Of a stretch of 64,000 nucleotides of DNA, positions 41,692 through 49,712 are shown piece after piece. The position numbers and the translations under genes are program-made. The notes beneath the pieces were generated by a model. The model did not search any database. It saw nothing but the letters and a program-made list of their open reading frames with translations, and was not told the DNA's origin. The stretch covers positions 62,001-126,000 of the forward strand of contig CAAGIO010000022.1 in the NCBI GenBank assembly GCA_900769945.1, given 5' to 3'. Positions within the stretch are counted from its first letter, which is position 1. Each line of letters opens with the position of its first letter. This stretch comes from Bacteroidales bacterium (GTDB lineage: Bacteria > Bacteroidota > Bacteroidia > Bacteroidales > F082).

Positions 41692-42185
41692 GAGTTTAAT
41701 AATTCCTTAAGTTTACGCTCAAGTTCTTTTATTATGAGTTCGTTGAGTTCGGGGTGTTCGCCCATGAACCGGCGTTGCGGCATGGTAAAGCCCTTGCCGC
41801 GTCCGGCGCGGAGTCCGTCGTTGTGGACGCGTGCGTATGCCTTGCTGCTTCCGGCGGGGTTCGACCATACGGTGACCTTTCCGGGTTCGACCTTCTCGAC
41901 CTCGATTGACCTGCCGAGGTCGCCCGTGTCGCCGGTGAGGATCTTGCGTGTGAGCTTCGCGCCGCGGTACGGGTTCTTGATGGTCTTGCCGTTGCGTGTC
42001 CACGACGACATCCTGCGCTGCACCTCCGGCCAGTCGCCGGCGCGCATCCAGCCTTCAATCTGGAAACGTTCCTTGAAGAAGCCGACGGCGATCCTGCCGA
42101 CGATGACCGGCGCATAGCTGTCGAAGAGGTCTTTGAACTCTGATTTAAGGTCGTTCAATCGCTGTTGGAACTGTTCTGGTGTCAT
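41688..42185 (-). CDS. gpG-like virion morphogenesis protein
   Basis: A 165-residue protein of the phage virion morphogenesis (Mu gpG / phage_tail_S) family. Signature pieces are LTRKILTGDTGDLGRSIEVE, ARVHNDGLRAGRG and MPQRRFMGEHPEL. It acts in head or tail completion. Coupled to the next gene by a 4-base overlap. Separated from the upstream MuF gene by a region with opposite-strand cargo. Confidence 0.85.
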   Translation of the reverse strand: MTPEQFQQRLNDLKSEFKDLFDSYAPVIVGRIAVGFFKERFQIEGWMRAGDWPEVQRRMSSWTRNGKTIKNPYRGAKLTRKILTGDTGDLGRSIEVEKVEPGKVTVWSNPAGSSKAYARVHNDGLRAGRGKGFTMPQRRFMGEHPELNELIIKELERKLKELLNS

Positions 42186-42245
42186 GGTTTGATGATGTTT
42201 TGTGTTGTGTTTTAATGATTTTTTGTAATTTAGCGCTCAAAATTC

Positions 42246-42632
42246 ATGTGTATGTTTAAGAAACTGAACACTCTGATATACGGCGATGAAATCAATATCG
42301 CGATGAGGCTTGACGAGCTGCTGAGGGCGGCGGCATCTGAAGACGGAGTTGCATATCAACACATGTGTAAGGGCGGGATGACGCATTCCGACAGGGAGCA
42401 CTGGCAAAGGATATGCTATCTCAGAAGAGAGGGGCTCATCAGCGAAGACATGGAGCGGCATGTTTACAGGATAACGATAGACGGACGGAGTTTTCTCGCG
42501 TCCGGCGGATATGCCGCAGAAGCCAAGAAGAGCAAGAACGATGTCTATGCGTTCAATATAAGCCTTGCTGCCATCGCCATATCACTCATCTCCCTTATCG
42601 TCACCATCGCCGACAGGCTTTCGCGTCCCTGA
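42246..42632 (+). CDS. Opposite-strand cargo gene, DNA-binding plus membrane segment
   Basis: A 128-residue protein transcribed against the leftward head genes. Residues ~20-75 resemble a winged helix (GVAYQHMCKGGMTHSDREHW; YLRREGLISEDMERHVYRIT), and one membrane helix lies at the end (ISLAAIAISLISLIVTIA). TAATTTAG at 42226-42233 could be its -7 box. This layout is that of a moron expressed in the lysogen. No known family. Starts at 42246 or 42252 are equivalent. Confidence 0.6.
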   Translation: MCMFKKLNTLIYGDEINIAMRLDELLRAAASEDGVAYQHMCKGGMTHSDREHWQRICYLRREGLISEDMERHVYRITIDGRSFLASGGYAAEAKKSKNDVYAFNISLAAIAISLISLIVTIADRLSRP

Positions 42633-42758
42633 CCTTATTACGAAGTGCTTGTAGTACCATACCTGGTAGGCGTTGTGCATGATCATCGCAGGGAAGTCGA
42701 GCAGTGCGAACACCACGCACCACACGTTGAAGATTGCGTTTTTGATTTTCTTTTTCAT
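42582..42758 (-). CDS. Small membrane protein downstream of MuF
   Basis: A 58-residue protein starting MKKKIKNAIFNVWCVVFALL, with one membrane segment and NAYQVWYYKHF after it. It is too short for simple gene finders. It overlaps the 3' end of the opposite-strand cargo gene by about 50 bases. Position 100 bases after MuF suggests a link, for example immunity or lysis, but this is speculative. Confidence 0.5.
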   Translation of the reverse strand: MKKKIKNAIFNVWCVVFALLDFPAMIMHNAYQVWYYKHFVIRSGTRKPVGDGDDKGDE

Positions 42759-42794
42759 TTTTTAAATTATTTTTGTTGTATGTAAAAAAAGATG

Positions 42795-42902
42795 TATTTT
42801 TGCAGTCGAAACGCTTTGATACTGATGGATCAGCTGGATCCTGTATCTGAGCGTCTTCGTTTTATTTCGGAGCTATGTAATAGAACAGCAATTCGCCTGT
42901 AA
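42795..42902 (+). pseudogene. Promoter and 25-codon remnant next to MuF
   Basis: TATTTTTG (42795-42802) is followed by a frame MDQLDPVSERLRFISELCNR that ends at 42902 inside the opposite-strand MuF 3' end. It looks like the start of a rightward gene that was cut when the MuF C-terminal domain was exchanged. Weak evidence. Confidence 0.35.
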
Positions 42903-44010
42903 CTTTCCTTTCAAATAATGTTATCACAAACGACTTTGTGCCAAGTTGTAAATTCAATTTGTGAGCCTGTAGCATTTTCTTTTTTAGTTTAAGCGTTTTG
43001 CCACTGTTGTGAGATATGTCAATCGGCTGTGGCTTATCATAAGTTGCCTTTTGGAGATATTTTTCTATATTGGAGGCAATCTCGTTTTTAAGCCAATAAT
43101 CAGGATTTCCAAATCTTTTACTTGCAGTCTCTTTAAGTCCGATTTTATTTATTTTTACATCTTTTTGTTCTCCATTGATCAATACTGTTGCTGTTTTGTC
43201 GGTAGTTTTAGCCAACTCCAATAGCATTTCTTCGCTGAATTTGTTTACAGTAGCATATCCGTCAGCATTCCTGACATACGGGCACTCGTCGGTGAACACC
43301 TCGCCTGTCTTGGCTGGGTTGCCTTCGAGGCCCCGGTGGCTGATATGTCCGTCCGGGTTTCCGTCTGTGACGGGTTCGTCGGTCTCGCGCCAGTCGCACT
43401 TGCAGTTCCAGAGGCTGCCCGGCGAGTTCTCGTTCCAGAAGGGGTCGTCCTTGGCCCATACGCGGTTCCAGAACACGCGGTGCTCCTCCCTCGGGTTCGC
43501 GCTGCGCGACGGCAGCCATTTGAGGTTGGGGTAGAGCAGGTTGGCCTTCGGGTCGGAGGTGAAGTCGGTGAACTGCTTCGCCGTCCGTGTCCGCGCCATT
43601 GCGGTGTTGTACTCGGTGGCCTGCCAGCGGTTGTACTTATTGAGCTTGGCACGCCCGACGGTGTCGAGTTCGTCGGGTTCGAGTTCACTCAGCTCCCTTG
43701 TGGCGTGCCACGCCTTGTATGCGGCGAAGCGGCTGACGTTGGCCTCGAACTGCATCTGCATGTCGAAGTACCTGTCGCCGTAATCCCCGGACTGCAGCAC
43801 GTCGGCGACAGCCTTGCGCAGGTTTCCGGAATAGGCCTCGTACAGGTCTGGGTTGATGTCCGGTACCACGCCGCTCTTGAAGTCCTCCAGCACCTTTGCG
43901 TAAAGTCCGCGTTTAGTGAGGTCGTACGCCGTGGTGAATGTGGCGACGGCCTTTGCGACCTCCCTCATGCTGCCGTGGAAGTAGAGCGTGTCGAGTTCGT
44001 CAACGCCCAC
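42862..44010 (-). CDS. MuF head protein with C-terminal toxin-like domain
   Basis: A 382-residue protein. Residues ~1-255 are the SPP1 gp7/Mu gp30 (MuF) head morphogenesis domain (RWQATEYNTAMARTRTAKQF; WNENSPGSLWNCKCDW). The last ~125 residues (from about NKFSEEMLLELAKTTDKT) are different in base composition, much richer in A+T, and end KSFVITLFERKVTGELLFYY, resembling barnase/EndoU/RelE-like phage nuclease domains. MuF-toxin fusions are known in temperate phages. I infer a swapped effector domain packaged with the head. Confidence 0.85.
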   Translation of the reverse strand: MGVDELDTLYFHGSMREVAKAVATFTTAYDLTKRGLYAKVLEDFKSGVVPDINPDLYEAYSGNLRKAVADVLQSGDYGDRYFDMQMQFEANVSRFAAYKAWHATRELSELEPDELDTVGRAKLNKYNRWQATEYNTAMARTRTAKQFTDFTSDPKANLLYPNLKWLPSRSANPREEHRVFWNRVWAKDDPFWNENSPGSLWNCKCDWRETDEPVTDGNPDGHISHRGLEGNPAKTGEVFTDECPYVRNADGYATVNKFSEEMLLELAKTTDKTATVLINGEQKDVKINKIGLKETASKRFGNPDYWLKNEIASNIEKYLQKATYDKPQPIDISHNSGKTLKLKKKMLQAHKLNLQLGTKSFVITLFERKVTGELLFYYIAPK

Positions 44011-44021
44011 ACGCGGTGGGC

Positions 44022-45344
44022 TTACGCGAAAAAATTGAATATCCTCCCGAAAAGGTTGTCGGCGCGTTTCCTCTTCCCGGATTCTGGCTGCGTGTCAAGC
44101 CCGTCGCTGACGAAGTCTGACATGCCGCCGAGCGACATCGCCCTCTCCTCCTTCATCTCCCGCTTCATTGTCTCGTAGTCATCCGGCTTGGGTATGTCGA
44201 ACTCCTCGTAGATGTAGTCGTCATCGACGGGTATCTTCTCGGAGATCTCCCTGACGACGTTCCACTTCGTCTGCATCTTGACCCAGTCGGTCTCGATGTC
44301 CTCGTACATGATTTCGCCGCCGGTGACGTTGACTCCGAACTTCTTCAGCACGGCGCGGAAGCGTGTGTTGAGGACGGAGAGTATGAATAGCCTGTCGCTG
44401 GTGTTTTTCTCACTCTCTGCCTCCTTATGCACCTCTCCGAGCGCCTGCGAGCCTATCTCGCCCTGTTCGGTGGTGAGTGTGTTTCCGAGGATGACCTTTG
44501 AGATGGACGCGTCGCATTTGGAGATGAGCATGTCGTACAGCTCCGCGCTGCCCTGTCCGCCGCCGGTGTCGTGCAGTGTGAGTTCGGCCGATTTGGGGAG
44601 CAGCGCATAGCCGGAGCTGCCCCACTCCTGAAGCATCTGCTCCAGTTTCCGGCGCGTCTCGTCGTCGTAGTCGTCATACTTCATCTCACGGAACGGCATT
44701 CCGAACATCTCGGCGTACTGCGACCAGTCGCCGAAGCCGCCGCGCTTGTAGATGACATACTGCGCCGTGGCCGCCAGCAGCCCCATGTCCTTCGGGTCGC
44801 CGGCCCACACCATGTATCCTGAGAGCGGTTTCTCCATAAATAGGAAGTCGCGTGTGGCCGTGTTCTGGCTTACGCTGACGCACTCGAAGCCCGGCTCCGG
44901 GTGGACGTGCTTGCGCGGTACCAGGTCGTAGTCGATGCGGTACTGCTCCTCCTCGTCGTTATACCACACGCGGTTGACCTGGATGAGTGTGTAGCCGTAG
45001 ATGAGCGCCGTGAGCAGCTCCTTGATGAAAACGCGCATGTCGGGTGAGTTGAGGAGTTTCGTTATCTCCTCGTCCTCCGCTCCGTCGCGCTTGAACAGGA
45101 GCCGTCTGTTGAGCACCGCGTCGGTGCGCTTGCCCCATGTCGCCAAGACCTGCCCGTCAAGCATGAGGTCGTCGTACAGGTCGTAAAGACCCGTGCGCAC
45201 GGGGTTGGTCTGGTTCTCGAAGGCGCGTATCGCCCTGCGCCAGCTCTCGATGTCCTGTGTGTTGCGGTTCGGCACCCTGACCTCGATCTTGGTCATCCTG
45301 ATACCGTCTTCGGGGATCTCCCCCTTTTTTCGTGTCACTGCCAT
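44022..45344 (-). CDS. Portal protein, DUF935 (Mu gp29-like)
   Basis: A 440-residue portal protein. RRAIRAFENQTNPVRTGLYD, LKELLTALIYGYTLIQVNRV-like region (IKELLTALIYGYTLIQVN) and ISKVILGNTLTTEQGEIGSQ are typical of DUF935. It forms the dodecameric ring at the head vertex for DNA entry and exit. It lies between the DUF1320 gene (10-base overlap) and MuF (11-base gap), the usual Mu order. Confidence 0.93.
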   Translation of the reverse strand: MAVTRKKGEIPEDGIRMTKIEVRVPNRNTQDIESWRRAIRAFENQTNPVRTGLYDLYDDLMLDGQVLATWGKRTDAVLNRRLLFKRDGAEDEEITKLLNSPDMRVFIKELLTALIYGYTLIQVNRVWYNDEEEQYRIDYDLVPRKHVHPEPGFECVSVSQNTATRDFLFMEKPLSGYMVWAGDPKDMGLLAATAQYVIYKRGGFGDWSQYAEMFGMPFREMKYDDYDDETRRKLEQMLQEWGSSGYALLPKSAELTLHDTGGGQGSAELYDMLISKCDASISKVILGNTLTTEQGEIGSQALGEVHKEAESEKNTSDRLFILSVLNTRFRAVLKKFGVNVTGGEIMYEDIETDWVKMQTKWNVVREISEKIPVDDDYIYEEFDIPKPDDYETMKREMKEERAMSLGGMSDFVSDGLDTQPESGKRKRADNLFGRIFNFFA

Positions 45345-45763
45345 TGGTTCCTCCTTTTCTTGTTTCCTCCGAAGCGGACGTAGCTGCTTCCGCCGCCGCT
45401 CTCGCCGTCAAGCCTCGCCAGTCCCGGCAATGCGGCCTTCTCCGACTGTACGTCCTTCAGGAACGCCAGCGCGTCCTCATAGAGTTGCCTTCTTACGTTG
45501 GGAATCCCGGCGGGGTTGCTGATGACGTAGCACTTGTAGATGGCGATGTCGCGCACGAGCTGGAACACCTTTTGGTTGCGTGCGCCGCCCGTCACGGACA
45601 GCTCGGCGGCGATGTCGTACCTCGCCGAGAGGTAGCTTGACACCTCGGCCTCGGCTTCGCGTATCGCCTGTTCGGCGTTGTTTTGTCCGCGTGAGATGAC
45701 TGTCAGTGTCTCCTCGGCTATGCCTGTCTTGAGGTCGTCGTATGATATGTACATGCCGCTCAT
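45335..45763 (-). CDS. DUF1320 protein (Mu gp36-like)
   Basis: A 142-residue DUF1320 protein (ISYDDLKTGIAEETLTVISR; AIREAEAEVSSYLSARYDI; LVRDIAIYKCYVI). The family is part of the neck or head-completion group in Mu-like phages. One base from the next gene upstream, overlapping the portal gene. Confidence 0.85.
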   Translation of the reverse strand: MSGMYISYDDLKTGIAEETLTVISRGQNNAEQAIREAEAEVSSYLSARYDIAAELSVTGGARNQKVFQLVRDIAIYKCYVISNPAGIPNVRRQLYEDALAFLKDVQSEKAALPGLARLDGESGGGSSYVRFGGNKKRRNQWQ

Positions 45764-45764
45764 T

Positions 45765-46001
45765 TTAGTCTTTTGTGTAATAGATACTGTACTGGTGGAG
45801 GTAATACGCCTGTCTCATCTTGTCACTTAACACCCCCATATCGACGAGCTGGTTGATCTTGACCCGGTCGTACACCCGCGGTATGCCCATTACCTTGATA
45901 ACGTAATACTGTTTTCTTGTCAGCTGATGTAATCTGTCGGCATGACGGATTGCACTTCTTACCCTGACATAGTTCAAAAATCTTCTGCATAGTGTGAACA
46001 T
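45765..46001 (-). CDS. Small unknown head-block protein
   Basis: A 78-residue basic protein starting MFTLCRRFLNYVRVRSAIRH, with TRKQYYVIKVMGIPRVYDRV. It lies between terminase and DUF1320 genes. Similar short basic proteins occur there in Bacteroidales Mu-like prophages; role unknown. Confidence 0.55.
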   Translation of the reverse strand: MFTLCRRFLNYVRVRSAIRHADRLHQLTRKQYYVIKVMGIPRVYDRVKINQLVDMGVLSDKMRQAYYLHQYSIYYTKD

Positions 46002-46023
46002 CTTGTTTTTATTTGTTTGGTAT

Positions 46024-47556
46024 TTAAACGCGCCTTCTGTTCCTCGGCCTTCTGCCGAGTGTGAAAGCTCCTGGTTGCATTGTTGAGATCTTCTCGTTGG
46101 TTACGAACACCGCGCCCTCCACGGCGTCGGGGCCGTCGGCTGGCGCGCCGAGCTGCGGCGTGACGAGGGTGAACTCCTCCTCGAGACGCTGCATGTGCGG
46201 GCTGCCTTTCTGTGTCTCGTTGAATATAAGTTTTCCGAGGCGGTTCAGAGGTTCCAGATTGCCCTCGATACGGGAGAACTTGTCGGGTTTCTTGCGTGTG
46301 TCCGGAATGATGTTGATGTAGCCGTCGGTCTTCGCCCTCTCGATGAAGAGTGGCATGATCACCTGTTCGTACATCGGGTCCTGGAGTGTGTTGTTCTCGA
46401 CGTAGTTGTAAACCTGCACGCCCTGCGGCACGTCGGCGGTCAGCTCATAGAACCAGCCTACGAACTCGGCGTTTGTGGCGTGGTCGAGACGGCAGTTGAT
46501 GATGTAGAACCTCCCGTCGAGGAATCCGACCTGTGCGATGGCTTTCAGGGAGTTGGCCTTGTTTCTGGAGTTGGACGGCGACGGGTCGCCGTAGTTGACA
46601 ATGAAGCGGAATTTCCCGAGCGGCGGCACCTTGCCCCACGTGATCTCCTTGAAGACCTCGCCCGCCGATGTGGGGTTGTTGAAGTATTCCTGCTGCGCCG
46701 ACCGTGTCGATATTTTGGAGAGTATGAAGTCAATATCCTCTTCGGAATTTTTCTCAGGCCACGACGACACGCCGTTCTTGTCGCGGATATTTACGATGTC
46801 GAGCCTGTCGGCGACCTTTCCGGCGCGTGTGATGCAGCAGTCTTTGGCAATGATGTTGCCGTTGAACACTATGCGGATGTCGCCGGACACGGATACGGTA
46901 GGTATCAGTGCCTGCTCTATCCAGTCCCATTTCTGGTTAATTCGGTCGGTGTTGCGGCATTCCTCGTCGGTATCGATATCGTCTATCAGAATGGCGTCGG
47001 GACGTTTGGCCTCGTTACGGGTGCCGCGCGGGGACTGTCCCGCTCCGATGGCGCGGAACGAGCATCCGCATTTGGCTATGAACTCGCCGACCTCCCAGTG
47101 TCCGGGATTAACCTGCTCGCCGTAGTCGTTGATGATGCGGCTGTTCTTTTCGAGCTGGAGCATGAACGGAAGCAGCAGGCGGCACGCGTTGTCGTAGCTG
47201 TTGGAGATAAGGAGGAAGTTGCTGACCCTCTTTGTCAGCGCCAGCATGAGGAACTCCATCATGGAGCGTGCCGACTTCGCCAGTTCCCTCGACCATGCAC
47301 GCACCTCGTACCAGCGGCGGTTGGCGAAGAGTCTCTTTGTCGCCGCGCGGTGGAACTTTGCCGGGGGTGCGGTGCAGTATTTCGGGAAATAGTATCTGAA
47401 CCATTCCTCAGGGTCGGCTTCGAGACGGGCAATCCTCTTTGTCTTCTCAACGGGGTCTTCCGCGCTGTCAACATCCACGTCGGAGATGAACTGGTTGTAG
47501 TATTCCTCCCACTCCTTCCAGAGCTGTCGGTCAGTCGGTTTTCTTGGCTTACCCAT
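46024..47556 (-). CDS. Terminase large subunit (Mu gp28-like)
   Basis: A 510-residue DNA-packaging motor. The Walker A region is degenerate (VRAWSRELAKSARSMMEF), Walker B reads AILIDDIDTDEE near residue 192, and the RNase-H-like nuclease half has FIVNYGDPSPSN and YNYVENNTLQ. It pumps phage DNA into heads and cuts it by the headful route. Overlaps the small terminase gene by 8 bases. Intact. Confidence 0.93.
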   Translation of the reverse strand: MGKPRKPTDRQLWKEWEEYYNQFISDVDVDSAEDPVEKTKRIARLEADPEEWFRYYFPKYCTAPPAKFHRAATKRLFANRRWYEVRAWSRELAKSARSMMEFLMLALTKRVSNFLLISNSYDNACRLLLPFMLQLEKNSRIINDYGEQVNPGHWEVGEFIAKCGCSFRAIGAGQSPRGTRNEAKRPDAILIDDIDTDEECRNTDRINQKWDWIEQALIPTVSVSGDIRIVFNGNIIAKDCCITRAGKVADRLDIVNIRDKNGVSSWPEKNSEEDIDFILSKISTRSAQQEYFNNPTSAGEVFKEITWGKVPPLGKFRFIVNYGDPSPSNSRNKANSLKAIAQVGFLDGRFYIINCRLDHATNAEFVGWFYELTADVPQGVQVYNYVENNTLQDPMYEQVIMPLFIERAKTDGYINIIPDTRKKPDKFSRIEGNLEPLNRLGKLIFNETQKGSPHMQRLEEEFTLVTPQLGAPADGPDAVEGAVFVTNEKISTMQPGAFTLGRRPRNRRRV

Positions 47557-48004
47557 TGATGCAGGTTTTTAAATAGTCGTTGAAAAGTCTTGCGATGTAC
47601 TTGGAGGTGTCGAGGTCGGTGGTCTTGCGCACGAATGCGAGGAACTCTCGGCCGGTTGCCATCTTCTCAGCGGTGTTGGTCTCCGTCTCGAGGTTCTTGA
47701 TGGCTGCGGTTATCTTCACGACGGCATCGGCCTCCTTTGACAGGAGGAACTGCTGTCCGTCCTCACGTCTCTCTACGTTGTCGTTCCATTGCGCCAGCTG
47801 CTTGTAAAGCCTCGCCAGCTGCACGTCCTTCCCGGAAAGGAGTGATGTCTTCAACTCCTCCCATCTGCCTTCGGCCGCCCATTTGCATATCGTGTTCTTG
47901 GACACCCCGACTCGGTCGGCCACTTCCGCCTGTGTTATCCCGGCCTCGTTGAGATAGAGCTGCTTGGCATAGTCTTTCTGTTGTTGTCGTGTCAGTTCTG
48001 CCAT
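47549..48004 (-). CDS. Terminase small subunit-like (Mu gp27-like)
   Basis: A 151-residue protein starting MAELTRQQQKDYAKQLYLNE. The N-terminal HTH (GITQAEVADRVGVSKNTICK, WAAEGRW) is typical of phage small terminases, followed by coiled coil. It recognises phage DNA for packaging. The longer open frame begins in the intergenic region; ATG 48004 matches the family start. First gene of the leftward head operon. Confidence 0.8.
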   Translation of the reverse strand: MAELTRQQQKDYAKQLYLNEAGITQAEVADRVGVSKNTICKWAAEGRWEELKTSLLSGKDVQLARLYKQLAQWNDNVERREDGQQFLLSKEADAVVKITAAIKNLETETNTAEKMATGREFLAFVRKTTDLDTSKYIARLFNDYLKTCING

Positions 48005-48134
48005 GATTATCGATGTTTTGCGGTGCAAAATTGATTACTTTTAAAAAGATATTAAAAAAGTGTGGGAACTCTTTGGACGCTTTTTGCGGGGTCGCGGGAA
48101 AAGCGGGATTTTTGCACCGTAATTGCAAGGCGAA
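48005..48134. promoter_or_regulatory. Divergent late control region
   Basis: 130 bases between the leftward terminase and rightward protease genes. No clear TAnnTTTG box is present in either direction, apart from TTTTTGCACC near 48109, so late transcription may need a phage activator. I see no long repeats. Confidence 0.4.
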
Positions 48135-49277
48135 ATGGAAGAGAGAGACACAATCATAATAAACAAGGTGGGCGGTGACACGGCCGAGATATACATGTAC
48201 GGAGTTATCGGCGCGGGTCTTGACATCGACGCCAACGTGGTGGTGGGTGAGATGGAGAAGATGAGACGCGGCGGCATACGCAACTTCCGCTTCTACGTCA
48301 ATTCCGAAGGCGGCGAGGTGACACAGGGCAGTGCGCTGTTCAACTACCTCGACCGCACCGACATCAGCGTCGAGTGGGTTGTTGACGGTATAGCGGCGAG
48401 CATGATGGCCATGCTGATCACAAACCCCAAGCACAAGGTTAAGGCGGCTAAATACGCCGGGTTCATGTACCACCGAGTACAGGGCAGCGCCTACGGCAAC
48501 AGCGACGAGGTGCGCAACCTCGCAACCATGATAGACACATTCGAGAACTCACTCATCGAGATGATGGCGGCGAGGATGAAGTGTGATCCAAAGAGGGTGA
48601 AGTCGGAGTTTTTTACCGACGGGCTGGAGCATTGGATGAACGCTGAGGAGGCGAAACGCCGCGGCCTCGTTGACGAGATAATAACCGGAAAGGACATCAC
48701 GCCGGCTCCTGAGGGTCTGAAGAAGACCAGGGACCTGCGCGACTACTATAACAATCAATTGTTTAACATTTTAAAACACCATGACATGGCATTGAAAAAC
48801 ATTACGAAATTCGCCGCGCTGCTCAATATCGCGGAGAAGGATGCCGAGAACGAGGACACCCTCGCCGCCGCCGTCACCAACGTCATCAACAGAAACGGAG
48901 AGCTGTCAACACAGCTGACCGCCGAGAAGGCGAGGACCGCGGAGCTGGAGAACAGGGTTAGGGCGTTCGAAGCTTCAAGGGTGAAGGCGCTCATCGACAG
49001 GGCTATCGCCGAGAAAAAGTTCGGCGAGGACGAGCGTGAGGACTACACCAAGCTCGCCAACAGCGACTTTGAGCTTGCCGAGAAGATGATCGGCAGGATG
49101 CAGGGCGTCAGACCCATCACCGACCGTCTCGAAGGCGGCGGGGAGCCGGAGGAGGAGAAAGGCTGGACCTTCGACGACTACCACAAGAAAGGCAGACTTG
49201 AAAACCTGAAGAAAAACAACCCGGAGAAGTACAACAAGGTCTATAAGGCCAAGTTCGGACACGCTCCGCAAAACTAA
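48135..49277 (+). CDS. ClpP-like head maturation protease with scaffold tail
   Basis: A 380-residue protein. Residues 1-200 are a ClpP/S14-type protease: Ser89 in DGIAASMMAM and His113 in GFMYHRVQGSAYG. The C-terminal part is an alanine/glutamate-rich scaffold (ENEDTLAAAVTNVINRNGEL; AEKARTAELENRVRAFEAS), the usual protease-scaffold fusion. It shapes and matures the prohead. ATG 48135 follows AAGG at a suitable distance and is preferred to the upstream TTG. Confidence 0.9.
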   Translation: MEERDTIIINKVGGDTAEIYMYGVIGAGLDIDANVVVGEMEKMRRGGIRNFRFYVNSEGGEVTQGSALFNYLDRTDISVEWVVDGIAASMMAMLITNPKHKVKAAKYAGFMYHRVQGSAYGNSDEVRNLATMIDTFENSLIEMMAARMKCDPKRVKSEFFTDGLEHWMNAEEAKRRGLVDEIITGKDITPAPEGLKKTRDLRDYYNNQLFNILKHHDMALKNITKFAALLNIAEKDAENEDTLAAAVTNVINRNGELSTQLTAEKARTAELENRVRAFEASRVKALIDRAIAEKKFGEDEREDYTKLANSDFELAEKMIGRMQGVRPITDRLEGGGEPEEEKGWTFDDYHKKGRLENLKKNNPEKYNKVYKAKFGHAPQN

Positions 49278-49283
49278 GCAGAC

Positions 49284-49676
49284 ATGAACCCTATCAATCT
49301 TGAAAACAACGCGAGCTACAACTTCAAGGCTCCGAGCATTAACGATGATGCTGGCAAGAAAATCGAGCCGGTCTTCCCCACATCAGAAAAGGTGTCGCCG
49401 GTAATCACGTCAAACAAGGCGAATGCGGCGGTACGCCGCGCTGTTACTGTCATTGACCTCGGGTCGGTGGCAGCCGCCCAGGAGCTGACACTTGAGCCGG
49501 AGGCCGCAAACCTCAACATCGGCGCATTGGTCGTCGTGAGCTGGACATCCGACACAACGGCACGCGCCGTCACAGTGAAGGTCGGCACTGACACGGTGGC
49601 GACACTCGCCGGTACAATCAGCGCAAAAGTCAACAAACAACTCTTGTGGGACGGCTCTGGCTTTCTCGCGATATAA
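49284..49676 (+). CDS. Probable head decoration-like protein
   Basis: A 130-residue protein starting MNPINLENNASYNFKAPSIN, followed by beta-rich repeats (VTVIDLGSVAAAQELTLEPE; DTTARAVTVKVGTDTVATLA). It lies between protease and capsid genes, where Mu-like phages have a decoration or minor head protein. The family is not certain. Confidence 0.6.
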   Translation: MNPINLENNASYNFKAPSINDDAGKKIEPVFPTSEKVSPVITSNKANAAVRRAVTVIDLGSVAAAQELTLEPEAANLNIGALVVVSWTSDTTARAVTVKVGTDTVATLAGTISAKVNKQLLWDGSGFLAI

Positions 49677-49712
49677 AAACCAACAAAAAAACACAAAACA
49701 AAAAAACACAAA

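Noticed and set aside
46195..47559. 454-codon plus-strand open frame opposite the terminase
   Set aside because: It is the antisense of the large terminase gene; the long opening comes from G+C-rich codon use and the translation shows no family features.
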